Shown here: positions 41,656 through 50,138 of the stretch, in pieces | How the letters are laid out: the number at the start of each line of letters is the position of its first letter | How positions within the stretch are numbered: the stretch's first letter is position 1 | NCBI RefSeq assembly: GCF_019801605.1 | Contig: NZ_JAHVIT010000002.1 | Coordinates: forward strand, 310,001-374,000 | Source of the DNA: Maritimibacter alkaliphilus | GTDB taxonomy: Bacteria > Pseudomonadota > Alphaproteobacteria > Rhodobacterales > Rhodobacteraceae | Length of the DNA: 64,000 nucleotides | Direction: 5' to 3' | The notes under the pieces: generated by a model | Databases searched by the model: none | What the model was told of the DNA's origin: nothing | What the model saw: only the letters and a program-made list of their open reading frames with translations | Translations under genes and position numbers: made by a program

Positions 41656-42852
41656 ATGGCACCGGGTGCGCTCCGCAGTCTGGCCTTGCTGGTCTGCGCG
41701 GAAATGGCGGCGATGAGCCTGTGGTTCGTCTCGGCGGCGATCCTGCCCGAGATGCAGGCGGAGGCGTCGCTCTCGCCCGGCCGCGCCGCGGCGCTGTCGA
41801 GTGCGGTGCAACTCGGCTTCGTCCTCGGCGCGCTCGGCTTCGCGATCCACGGCACGCCTGACCGCTATGATCCGCGCCGCGTCATGGCGGTGGCCGCCTG
41901 CCTCGGGGCGCTGGTCAATGCAGGCCTGCTGATCACGCCGGTGGGCGGGGCGACACAGGTGGTCCTGCGCGGGCTGACCGGCGTGGCGCTGGCCGGGGTC
42001 TACCCGGTGGGCATGAAGATCGCCGTAGGGTGGAGCCAGAGGCGGCGCGGCCTGCTGGTGGGTGTCCTCGTCTGCGCCCTGACGCTGGGCTCTGCCGCGC
42101 CCCATGCCCTTGCGCTTGCGGGCGGGGCGGAGTGGCGTTTCACCGTGATGGGGGCCAGCCTGCTGGCGCTGCTGGCGGCTCTCCTGATCCTTTTCACGCG
42201 GCTTGGCCCCCATCACGCCACGGCGCCAAGGTTCGACCCATCGGCCCTGCGCCTCGTCTGGCAACGTCCGCGCCTGCGCCTCGCCTATGCCGGATACCTC
42301 TGCCACATGTGGGAGCTCTACGGCCTCTGGGCCTGGCTTGCGGTGGCGCTCTCGGTGTCCTTCGCGCCGCATCTTGGCGAGGGTGCACCGGCCGCCGCGC
42401 GGCTTCTCTCCTTCGCGGCCATCGCGCTTGGCGGGCTGCTGTGCATTCCGGCGGGGGCGATGGCCGACCGCTGGGGCAAGGCGCGGGTTGCGGGCGTCTG
42501 TCTCGCCGGCAGCGCCTCGGCGGCCTTCGTCACGGCGGCGGGCTTCGGCGGGGCGCCCTGGGTGACGGTGGTGAGCGTGCTGATCTGGGGCGCGCTGGTG
42601 ATCCCTGATTCGGCGCTCTTTTCGGCTCTGGTGGCCGATGCGGCGCCACCGGATCGCGCGGGCAGCCTGATGACGTTCCAGACCGCGCTCGGCTTCCTGT
42701 TGACGACCTTCACGGTGCAGGGGGCGCCATGGGCGGCGGCATGGCTGGGCTGGCCCGCCACGCTGGCGCTGCTGGGGATCGGTCCGGTGCTGGGGGTGGA
42801 GGCGATGCGGCGTCTGGCCCGGCTGACGGGCGAGCGCGGTGTCACGTGTTGA
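41656..42852 (+). CDS. MFS transporter, CynX/NimT-like 12-TM
   Basis: 398 aa with about 12 hydrophobic segments. It starts LRSLALLVCAEMAAMSLWFVSAAILPEMQAE and has LSSAVQLGFVLGALGFAI and RGLTGVALAGVYPVGMKI. Substrate unknown. ATG follows GGGGAGGAATGTC. Its 3' end overlaps the dehydratase gene on the other strand by 11 bp. Confidence 0.83.
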   Translation: MAPGALRSLALLVCAEMAAMSLWFVSAAILPEMQAEASLSPGRAAALSSAVQLGFVLGALGFAIHGTPDRYDPRRVMAVAACLGALVNAGLLITPVGGATQVVLRGLTGVALAGVYPVGMKIAVGWSQRRRGLLVGVLVCALTLGSAAPHALALAGGAEWRFTVMGASLLALLAALLILFTRLGPHHATAPRFDPSALRLVWQRPRLRLAYAGYLCHMWELYGLWAWLAVALSVSFAPHLGEGAPAAARLLSFAAIALGGLLCIPAGAMADRWGKARVAGVCLAGSASAAFVTAAGFGGAPWVTVVSVLIWGALVIPDSALFSALVADAAPPDRAGSLMTFQTALGFLLTTFTVQGAPWAAAWLGWPATLALLGIGPVLGVEAMRRLARLTGERGVTC

Positions 42853-44710
42853 TGACGGCGCGGTCCTTGGAATATTTCTCGACCCACTTGCGCAGCACGG
42901 CCTCGCCGGCGTCGCCGTCGCGGGTGTCGATCGCCTTGCGCAGGTCGGCCACGGCCGAGGCCATTTCAAGCTCGGACAGGTGTTCTTCCTGCGCGCGCAT
43001 GATCTTGGGGTGCGGCGTGGTCAGCATGTCGGAGCCGATCAGCAGCTCTTCGTGAAGCTTCTCGCCGGGGCGCAGCCCGGTGATGTGGATCTCGATGTCG
43101 CCGTGGGGGTTGCGCTCGTCCTTCACGGTGTGACCGGCGCCTTCGATCATCTGGCGCGCGACCTGGTGGATTGGCACCGGTTCCCCCATGTCGAGCACGA
43201 AGACATCGCCGCCGCGTGCAAAGGAGCCCGCCAGCAGCACGAGGCGCACGGCCTCGGACACGGTCATGAAGTAGCGGGTCACGGCGCGGTGGGTCACGGT
43301 GACCGGGCCGCCGCGCGAAATCTGTTCCTCGAAGAGGGGGATCACAGACCCGGAGGAGCCCATCACGTTGCCGAACCGCACCATCGAGAAGCGGGTGCCC
43401 TTGGACCGCGTGGCGAGGTCCTGCACGATCTGCTCGGCCATCCGCTTGGTCGAGCCCATGATCGAGGAGGGGCGCACGGCCTTGTCGGAGGAGACGAGAA
43501 TGAACCGCTCCACCCCGGCGGCGCCGGCGGCATCGGCCACGACCTTGGTGCCGATGATGTTGTTGCGCAGGCCTTCGATGCAGTTCATCTGCACCATCGG
43601 CAGATGCTTGTAGGCGGCGGCGTGCAGCACCACGTCGATCTCGTGGGTCTCCAGCACGTCGCGAATCAGCCCGGCCTCGCAGATCGAGCCCAGCACCGGC
43701 ACCAGCTTCAGCTCGGGCACCAGTTCCATAAGCTCGCGCTGGATGTTGTAGAGCGCCAATTCGCTGTGATCGAGCATCACCAGCGCTTCGGGATCGCAGG
43801 TCACCAGCTGGCGGCAGAGTTCCGAGCCGATCGAGCCGCCCGCGCCGGTGACGAGGATGCGCCGGCCCTTGTAGGCGTCCGAAACGCCGGGCAGTTCCTC
43901 TTCCAGCCGGTTGCGGCCCAGCAGGTTGTCCATGTCGACGGGCGCCGAGTTGCGCGGCATGTCGCCCTTCACGATCATTTCCGCGAAGGACGGCAGCGCA
44001 TGGACCTCGCATCCGATGTCCTTCAGGCGGCGTGCGATACGGGCCTGCACCGAGCGCGCCACGGAGGGCATCGCCAGCACGACGCGGTCGATCTGCTTGT
44101 CGCGGACGAGGTCGCGGATCTGGACCGGCGAGTAGACCCGCAGGCCCGAGACAGTCAGGCTCTGAAGGCGCGGGTTGTCATCGACGAAGGCGACGGGCAC
44201 GACGGCGTCATCGGTGGCAAGCGCGGTGGCCAGCTGACGGCCGGTCTGGCCGGCGCCGTAGATCAGCACGCGCTTGCGGGCGTTGCCCTTGCGGTAGAGC
44301 ATCAGGATGAACCGCAGCATCGCCAGCCGCGAGGAGACCGACAGGATCAGGAAGGTCATCGCGAAGATGGTGATCTGCACCAGCGGCAGGTTCGGACCGG
44401 GCAGCAGGTTCACCAGCGCACAGGCCGCCCCGGCCCCGCAGGCTACCATCAGCGTTTCGGTGGCGCCGCGCACCTCGTAGGCGACCAGTTTCATCTGGTC
44501 GAGGCCGACGAGGACGATCAGGACGAGGGTGGTGAAGAGGGCCGCGATCAGGTGGGCGGAGAAATCACGCAGGGAATCGAGTTCGACGAGCGCCGCGTCG
44601 ACGAGCATCTTGGCGCTGATGAAGGCGATCAGGCACCAGACCAGATCCATGCAGATGAAGAAGGCGCGTTTGTGCGAGGGGCGCAGGGCAATCACGAAGT
44701 CGTATAGCAT
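42842..44710 (-). CDS. Membrane nucleotide-sugar 4,6-dehydratase (WbpM/PglF/WreV-like)
   Basis: 622 aa. Four N-terminal membrane segments (about 15-125), then a first Rossmann-like domain (VLIYGAGQTGRQLA, about 148-161) and the catalytic SDR domain with TGAGGSIGS (288-296). The SDR triad is SSDK (407-410) with MGSTK (418-422), the Met-xxx-Lys form that replaces Tyr in this family. It would convert UDP-GlcNAc to the 4-keto-6-deoxy sugar. ATG 44710 is preferred (GGGG 7 nt upstream); GTG 44716 is an alternative. Next to a sugar-1-phosphate transferase and an SDR reductase, it matches the QuiNAc module. Confidence 0.88.
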   Translation of the reverse strand: MLYDFVIALRPSHKRAFFICMDLVWCLIAFISAKMLVDAALVELDSLRDFSAHLIAALFTTLVLIVLVGLDQMKLVAYEVRGATETLMVACGAGAACALVNLLPGPNLPLVQITIFAMTFLILSVSSRLAMLRFILMLYRKGNARKRVLIYGAGQTGRQLATALATDDAVVPVAFVDDNPRLQSLTVSGLRVYSPVQIRDLVRDKQIDRVVLAMPSVARSVQARIARRLKDIGCEVHALPSFAEMIVKGDMPRNSAPVDMDNLLGRNRLEEELPGVSDAYKGRRILVTGAGGSIGSELCRQLVTCDPEALVMLDHSELALYNIQRELMELVPELKLVPVLGSICEAGLIRDVLETHEIDVVLHAAAYKHLPMVQMNCIEGLRNNIIGTKVVADAAGAAGVERFILVSSDKAVRPSSIMGSTKRMAEQIVQDLATRSKGTRFSMVRFGNVMGSSGSVIPLFEEQISRGGPVTVTHRAVTRYFMTVSEAVRLVLLAGSFARGGDVFVLDMGEPVPIHQVARQMIEGAGHTVKDERNPHGDIEIHITGLRPGEKLHEELLIGSDMLTTPHPKIMRAQEEHLSELEMASAVADLRKAIDTRDGDAGEAVLRKWVEKYSKDRAVINT

Positions 44711-44936
44711 AGTCACACCCCAGAGCTGCCGGAAACCGCGTACTTCAAGTCTCGAAGGCCTCTCGTAAAATCACCACGCAGAAAAACCCTGCGCGACATC
44801 ACCTTGGCAAAACAATCTCTAAATCAATCAGGCATAAATTGCATGACGAGTCATAGACACCACAGGCGAGTGTTGCAAGGTTCCGCTTGTTTTACCAGCG
44901 TCTAGCCGTTTTGTGCGGCGATGAACCGCTCATAGC

Positions 44937-45575
44937 CTACTTCTGAAGCGAACGGTGGCGTCCGGGGGCCATCGGCAGGCGCCGGAACACGGTGCGCAGC
45001 AGCAGCCAGATATCGTAACAGACGGACCGGTTGCGGGTGTAGATCCGGTCGAGTCGCGCTTTTGCAGGCACGCAGCGGCGGGTGTAGACGGCCTCGGTCT
45101 CTTCTGCGGTGCGGCAAGGCGAGAGCAATGCATCCTCCCGCGTATGGAACGCGATGGTCGCAAGCCCGGTCAGCCCGGGACGGGATTTCAGAACCTCGCG
45201 GTAGAGCTCCGGGTATTCCTCCACGTAGCGGCGCAGCGGCGGGCGCGGGCCGACGAAGCTGATGTCGCCGCGCAGGATGTTCCAGACCTGTGGCATCTCG
45301 TCCAGACGGTAGCGGCGCAGGACCCGCCCGGTTCGGGTGATCCGGCTGACCTTGTCGCCGCCCGACACGCCGCTGTCGGTCTGCACGACGCGCATGGTGC
45401 GGAACTTCACCAGCTGGAACCCCTCGTCCGGGCTCTTCATCCGTTCGGACAGGTAGAAGACCGGCCGGCCGTCGCGGATCAGGATCGCGAGGGCGACCCC
45501 GATGAACAGCGGCCAGAGGCAGAGGATCACCAGCAGGCAGCAGGTCAGGTCCATCAGGCGTTTCAGCGGTGTCAC
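44937..45575 (-). CDS. Initiating sugar-1-phosphate (PHPT-type) transferase
   Basis: 212 aa. One N-terminal membrane hairpin (LTCCLLVILCLWPLFIGVALAILI) and a bacterial sugar-transferase domain with LVKFRTMRV, RRYRLDEMPQVWNILRGDISFVGPRPPL and SRPGLTGLATIAF. It moves a hexose-1-phosphate onto undecaprenyl phosphate to start glycan assembly. GTG 45575 overlaps the epimerase stop by 4 bp (GTGA), so the shorter start is chosen. Likely substrate UDP-QuiNAc by analogy with WreU; this is inference. Confidence 0.88.
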   Translation of the reverse strand: MTPLKRLMDLTCCLLVILCLWPLFIGVALAILIRDGRPVFYLSERMKSPDEGFQLVKFRTMRVVQTDSGVSGGDKVSRITRTGRVLRRYRLDEMPQVWNILRGDISFVGPRPPLRRYVEEYPELYREVLKSRPGLTGLATIAFHTREDALLSPCRTAEETEAVYTRRCVPAKARLDRIYTRNRSVCYDIWLLLRTVFRRLPMAPGRHRSLQK

Positions 45576-46456
45576 GCGGCAGGCTCTCCGAATTCGCGCC
45601 ACTGGCGGATGAGGGTCATGGCATCCGCGCTGTCGGGCAGGCTTCCGAAAAGCCCGGTCAGGCGGCGGGTGTCAAGATGCACGGACGCAAGCGCCGTGTC
45701 CGGCGCCGGGCGCCAGTCGAAGGGCCGGCCCGCCGTGCGCAGCAGGACATCCATGGCCACCGGCGCGGGACCGGCCACGTTGAGCAGCGCGGGCAGCTCT
45801 GCCACGGGGCAATCCGCGAGACCCAGAAGGACCGCCGCGAGATCCGCCGGTGCAAGGTAGCTTCGTGCGGGCGCGGTGCCATCGGCAAAACGGTCGAGGA
45901 CGACAGGTGCGCTGCCGTCGAGCGCGGCAAAGAGGCTGTCGGCCCCCGCGACGTTGGTCAGGCGCAGCACGCAGGTCGCGGGCTCCCCGGTCAGTGCCCG
46001 GGCCCGGATGTGCAGCGCCTGTTCCATCGCCAGCTTCGCCGCGCCATAGGCATTCGCGGGCGCCGGGCGCGCCGTTTCGTCCTGCGGCTCCGGGCGGGCG
46101 GCATAGATCGCCGAGCTGCTGCAATGAATGACCCGGTCGGCGCTTATTCGCCGGGCGAGACGCTGGGCCGCGAGGGCGAGGTCGACATTCTCGGCGAGCC
46201 GACGGCCCGGGCCGGGCGTCACCCCCCAGAGCGCAGCGATGCAGGCCCCGGCTGGGAGTGCGGGCAGGGGCGCGCCGGGCGCCCAATTCACGAGGTTTTC
46301 ATCGGAAATCGGCGCCGCATTGCCCCGTGCGATCCAGATCACCTCGCGTCCGTCCGCCGGGCCGTTGCGCCAGATCCGGCGCAGCATGCGTCCCAGACGT
46401 CCCCCCGCCCCGAGGACGATCAACGGGCGTGGCGCCCTGCCTGTCGTGCTGCTCAT
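45572..46456 (-). CDS. SDR NAD-dependent epimerase/reductase (WreQ-like)
   Basis: 294 aa. The Rossmann motif is LIVLGAGGRLGRML, the catalytic Ser is in HCSSSAIYAA, and Tyr-Lys are in NAYGAAKLAMEQ. In the analogous Rhizobium etli module the matching protein reduces the 4-keto-6-deoxy sugar to UDP-QuiNAc. It is the first gene of the minus-strand trio with the transferase and dehydratase, and is divergent from the Wza-type gene. Confidence 0.8.
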   Translation of the reverse strand: MSSTTGRAPRPLIVLGAGGRLGRMLRRIWRNGPADGREVIWIARGNAAPISDENLVNWAPGAPLPALPAGACIAALWGVTPGPGRRLAENVDLALAAQRLARRISADRVIHCSSSAIYAARPEPQDETARPAPANAYGAAKLAMEQALHIRARALTGEPATCVLRLTNVAGADSLFAALDGSAPVVLDRFADGTAPARSYLAPADLAAVLLGLADCPVAELPALLNVAGPAPVAMDVLLRTAGRPFDWRPAPDTALASVHLDTRRLTGLFGSLPDSADAMTLIRQWREFGEPAA

Positions 46457-46573
46457 CGGTCTTAGCTGCCCTTATTTCGCGCCGTTCCCCTGAAAAGGCT
46501 TCGACACCATTGTTTATCATTGCTCCCATTCGCTAGAAAGGCACCCGAAGGCGATTTGAATCAGGGAAAGTCT

Positions 46574-47695
46574 ATGTCCGCAGGAATTCTCAGGGTCCTC
46601 GTTGTTGCAGGGCTTTCACTCGGGCTGGCATCCTGCTCGGTCCCGCGTGGTGCTGCCCTGCAGCAGGAAATCACCTACGAAGCGGACAAGGAGCATCCAA
46701 GACTCGAGGTCGTGCCGGTCACCCGCGCGTCGGCGCCGGCGCTGGCCGCATGGCCCCAGTCCGGCTGGAAGGGCGGCTACAGCTGGCTGAGCCGCGGGGG
46801 CGGGTCCAACACCAACATGATCCGTCCGCAGGACCGGATCGACCTGATCATCTGGGACAACTCGGTCAACTCGCTGCTGACCAGCTCCTCCACCAAGGCG
46901 GCCGAGATGCGCAACCTTCTGGTGGGTTCGGACGGTACGGTGTTCATGCCCTACGTCGGCCCGGTCCGCGTGTCCGGCCAGTCGCCGGAAGAGGCGCGCA
47001 GGACCCTGCAGGAGAAGCTGAACCCGGTCCTTCAGGATGCGCAGGTGCAGCTGGCCTTCAACGCGGGGCAGGGCAACTCGATCGACATCGTGAGCGGCGT
47101 GAGCTCCCCGGGCACCTATCCGCTGCCGAACCGGAACTACACCATCCTCTCGGCCCTGTCGCAGGGCGGCGGGATCAGCCCCACCCTGCGCAATCCGGTG
47201 GTACGTCTTCAGCGCGCGGGCCAGAACTACGAGATCTCGGCCAAGCAGCTGTTCAAGGATGCCTCGAAGAACATCGTCATGCGCGGCGGGGACCAGATCA
47301 TCGTCGAGCAGGACGACCGGTTCTTCACCGCGCTCGGTGCCGCGGGCCGCGAGGAACTGCTCTATTTCGACCGCGACAAGATCACCGCCCTCGAGGCGCT
47401 GTCGATGATCGGCGGCATCAACGACAACCGGGCGGATCCCAAGGGCATCCTGATCCTGCGCGAGTTCCCGAATTCGGTGCTGCGCTTCGACGGGACCGGC
47501 CCGTCCAAGCAGCAGGTCATCTACACGATCGACCTGACCAGCGCCGACGGCCTCTTCGGGGCGCGCAACTTCACGATCAACCCCGGCGATACGGTCCTTG
47601 CCACCGAAAGCCCGGTCACCTCGATCCGGACCATCTTCGGCATCATCGGCAACCTCGTCGGCGTGTCGAACTCGGTCAACAACTTCGTGAACTGA
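46574..47695 (+). CDS. Polysaccharide export lipoprotein (Wza family)
   Basis: 373 aa. The lipobox LASC at residues 18-21 makes it an outer-membrane lipoprotein. The Poly_export domain (IRPQDRIDLIIWDNS, FMPYVGPVRVSGQSPEEARRTLQEKL) is followed by SLBB domains (GVSSPGTYPLPNRNYTILSALSQGGG, ALEALSMIGGINDNRADPKGI). It forms the exit channel for capsule or exopolysaccharide. ATG 46574 follows AGGGAAAG. Divergent from the initiation module, which probably supplies its substrate. Confidence 0.92.
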   Translation: MSAGILRVLVVAGLSLGLASCSVPRGAALQQEITYEADKEHPRLEVVPVTRASAPALAAWPQSGWKGGYSWLSRGGGSNTNMIRPQDRIDLIIWDNSVNSLLTSSSTKAAEMRNLLVGSDGTVFMPYVGPVRVSGQSPEEARRTLQEKLNPVLQDAQVQLAFNAGQGNSIDIVSGVSSPGTYPLPNRNYTILSALSQGGGISPTLRNPVVRLQRAGQNYEISAKQLFKDASKNIVMRGGDQIIVEQDDRFFTALGAAGREELLYFDRDKITALEALSMIGGINDNRADPKGILILREFPNSVLRFDGTGPSKQQVIYTIDLTSADGLFGARNFTINPGDTVLATESPVTSIRTIFGIIGNLVGVSNSVNNFVN

Positions 47696-47704
47696 TCCCG
47701 GACG

Positions 47705-47728
47705 GGAGCGGGTCTTCGGGCCCGCTCC
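47705..47728 (+). terminator. Stem-loop after the Wza-type gene
   Basis: GGAGCGGG (47705-47712) and CCCGCTCC (47721-47728) pair around an 8-nt loop, 10 bp after the stop. The T run behind it is poor, so termination may be partial. Confidence 0.5.
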
Positions 47729-47748
47729 TATCCTGAAAATTGGAACCG

Positions 47749-47763
47749 TTAAGGCGGTTTCAA
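47749..47763. promoter_or_regulatory. CtrA-like box upstream of motB
   Basis: TTAA-GGCGGTT-TCAA matches the CtrA consensus TTAA-N7-TTAA at 7 of 8 positions. It lies 50 bp before the motB start. CtrA activates flagellar genes in Rhodobacterales. Confidence 0.45.
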
Positions 47764-47812
47764 GACCTGCCCCGCTAGACCTCGCCCCGGGTGAGACAAA
47801 GTGGTGGTGGAG

Positions 47813-48670
47813 ATGAGCGCGCAGAACAATGCGGCGCCTATCATCATCAAGAAGAAGAAAATCACGGCCGGCGGCGGGCACCATGGCGGGGCCTGGAAAG
47901 TTGCCTATGCCGATTTCGTCACGGCGATGATGGCCTTCTTCCTGTTGATGTGGCTGCTGAATGCAACGACCGAAAAGCAACGCAAGGGGATCGCGGATTA
48001 CTTCTCGCCGACGATTCCGCTGAGCCGGGTCTCGGGGGGCGGGGACGGTGCCTTCGGCGGGGAATCCGTCTTTTCCGAGATGGTGCATCCGAAAACGGGC
48101 ACCGGGGCCACGGCGCTGCGCCCGACCGAGGATGACAAGGCGCGTGGCGACAGCGGGCTCGACCGCGACGGCAGCGCCGAACGGGACGCGGAGGAGCAGG
48201 CCTTTGCGCAGATCGAGGAGGCGCTGATGGGTCGCGGCGGCGAGAGCCTCGTGGCGCCGGAACTGCTCAAGCATATCGTCACCCGGGTGACCGACGAGGG
48301 GCTGGTGATCGAGCTTTTCGACCTCCGCGATGCCCCGCTCTTCCGCGGTGATACCGCCGAGCCGACGGTGCTGCTGGAGGATCTCTCCGCCATGCTGGTG
48401 CGCGTGACCGGGATCGTCCGCAACCGGATCGCCGTGGAAGGCCACGTGAGCGCCCGGCCCGTGGTGCTCTCCTCGAACCCGGTCTGGGACCTGTCCGCGA
48501 CCCGTGCGATCGCCATGCGCCACGAGATGGTCGGCCTCGGGCTGGACCGCAACCGGGTGATCCGGGTCACCGGCCACGCGGACCGCGAGCCCTCGGTGCG
48601 CAACCCGATGGCGCTGCGCAACAACCGGCTGGAGGTCATCCTGCTGCGCAGCGGGCAGGGCCGGGAATAG
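47813..48670 (+). CDS. motB: Flagellar motor stator protein MotB
   Basis: 285 aa. One membrane segment with the proton-binding Asp (VAYADFVTAMMAFFLLMWLL, about 31-50), a plug/linker region, then an OmpA-like peptidoglycan-binding domain (VEGHVSARPV, LSATRAIAMRHEMVGLGLD, GHADREP, NNRLEVILL). The ATG at 47813 fits the family N-terminus (MSAQNNAAPIIIKKKK); GTG 47801 and 47804 are in-frame alternatives. It starts the motB-flgE-flgK-flgL-flgI set, with motA 13 kb away at the other end. Confidence 0.92.
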   Translation: MSAQNNAAPIIIKKKKITAGGGHHGGAWKVAYADFVTAMMAFFLLMWLLNATTEKQRKGIADYFSPTIPLSRVSGGGDGAFGGESVFSEMVHPKTGTGATALRPTEDDKARGDSGLDRDGSAERDAEEQAFAQIEEALMGRGGESLVAPELLKHIVTRVTDEGLVIELFDLRDAPLFRGDTAEPTVLLEDLSAMLVRVTGIVRNRIAVEGHVSARPVVLSSNPVWDLSATRAIAMRHEMVGLGLDRNRVIRVTGHADREPSVRNPMALRNNRLEVILLRSGQGRE

Positions 48671-48697
48671 GGCTGCGAATAGGGCGGATTTTACCTG

Positions 48698-48712
48698 TTA
48701 GGAGCATGTTAA
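48698..48712. promoter_or_regulatory. CtrA-like box upstream of flgE
   Basis: TTAG-GAGCATG-TTAA, 7 of 8 matches to TTAA-N7-TTAA and followed by C as in the longer consensus. It lies 58 bp before the flgE ATG. Confidence 0.5.
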
Positions 48713-48769
48713 CGCGCCGGGCGTAGCAAGGCTGCAGACCAAGGGTCGATGCAGCAGAAAGGCGTATTC

Positions 48770-50071
48770 ATGACGATCTCCTCCTCGATGAACGCGGGCG
48801 TGGCGGGACTGTTCACCAACTCGGCCAAACTGGCCACGATCGCTGACAACATCGCGAACTCGGCGACCTACGGCTACAAGCGGGCCGAGGCCGATTTCCA
48901 CTCGCTCGTGATCGGGGCGAACAATGGCGGCTACACGGCGGGCGGTGTCCGGGTGACGACGCAGCGCCTGATCGACGAGCGCGGGCCGCTCGTCACCACC
49001 AACAACGCGACCGACCTCGCCGTGCGGGGCAGGGGCCTGATCCCCGTCGCTCCCGCCTACGAGGTGGAGGATACCGGCACCTTCGACCGCATGATGCTGA
49101 CCACGACCGGGTCCTTCCGGGCCGACGCTGACGGCTACCTGCGCACCGAATCCGGGCTCATGCTGCTCGGCTGGCCGGCAGACAGCTCGGGCGAGATCCC
49201 GACCTTCCCCCGCGACACCTCCGACGGGCTGGAGCCGGTGCAGATCAACGTCAACCTCTTCTCGGGCGAGCCCACGACGAGCGTCTACCTGGGGGTCAAC
49301 CTGCCCGCCACGGAGACGAGTTCGACCGCCGCAGGCGACATGCAGGAGCTGCTGGTCGAATACTACGACAACCTCGGCACCTCCGAGAACCTGACGGTGC
49401 AGTTCACTCCGACCATTCCCGCGACCGGCAGTTCGAACGAATGGACCATGGTGATCATGGACAGCGCCTCCGCGGGGGCCGTGGTCGGGGAATATACCCT
49501 GACCTTCGATGACAGCCGGACCTCCGGCGGGACGCTGCTCTCGGTGGCGGAGACGACGGGCACCGCCTACGATCCGGCCACCGGGACGATCATCGTGACC
49601 GCGGCCGGCGGCCCGATCGAGATCGACCTCGGGATGATCGGGGAACCGGACGGGCTGACCCAACTGTCCGACAGCTTCGCGCCGGTCTCGATCACGCGGG
49701 ATGGCTCGCCGGTCGGGAACATGACCTCGGTCGAGGTGGATGCCAACGGCTACGTCCACGCCTATTTCGATACCGGGGTCCGGCGCACGATCTACCAGGT
49801 GCCGCTGGCGGATCTGCCCAATGTGAACGGGCTGGTCGCGCTCGACTACCAGACCTACTACCCCTCGCCCGACAGCGGGAAGTTCTATCTCTGGGACGCC
49901 GGGGACGGCCCGACCGGGGATGTGGTCGCCTTTGCGCGTGAGGAATCGGCCACCGATGTGGCCGCTGAACTGACGGAGATGATCCAGACCCAGCGGGCCT
50001 ATTCCACCAACGCCAAGGTCTTCCAGACCGTCGACGAGATGCTTCAGGAAACGACGAATATCAAACGCTGA
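48770..50071 (+). CDS. flgE: Flagellar hook protein FlgE
   Basis: 433 aa. The N-terminal rod/hook heptad region (MTISSSMNAGVAGLFTNSAKLATIADNIANSATYGYKRAEADF) and the C-terminal ELTEMIQTQRAYSTNAKVFQTVDEMLQETTNIKR are the conserved D0 ends, with a variable hook core between. ATG 48770 has AAAGGCG before it; an in-frame ATG at 48749 is less likely. Confidence 0.95.
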   Translation: MTISSSMNAGVAGLFTNSAKLATIADNIANSATYGYKRAEADFHSLVIGANNGGYTAGGVRVTTQRLIDERGPLVTTNNATDLAVRGRGLIPVAPAYEVEDTGTFDRMMLTTTGSFRADADGYLRTESGLMLLGWPADSSGEIPTFPRDTSDGLEPVQINVNLFSGEPTTSVYLGVNLPATETSSTAAGDMQELLVEYYDNLGTSENLTVQFTPTIPATGSSNEWTMVIMDSASAGAVVGEYTLTFDDSRTSGGTLLSVAETTGTAYDPATGTIIVTAAGGPIEIDLGMIGEPDGLTQLSDSFAPVSITRDGSPVGNMTSVEVDANGYVHAYFDTGVRRTIYQVPLADLPNVNGLVALDYQTYYPSPDSGKFYLWDAGDGPTGDVVAFAREESATDVAAELTEMIQTQRAYSTNAKVFQTVDEMLQETTNIKR

Positions 50072-50086
50072 CCCGGCCGTGACACC

Positions 50087-50106
50087 CCGGGCGGAGGTCC
50101 GCCCGG
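50087..50106 (+). promoter_or_regulatory. Stem-loop between flgE and flgK
   Basis: CCGGGCGGA and TCCGCCCGG form a perfect 9-bp stem around GG. There is no T tract, so it probably acts as an RNA-stability or partial-attenuation element rather than a full terminator. Confidence 0.4.
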
Positions 50107-50138
50107 CACCCGGCCTCTGATAAGGGAAAGGCCTTGTC

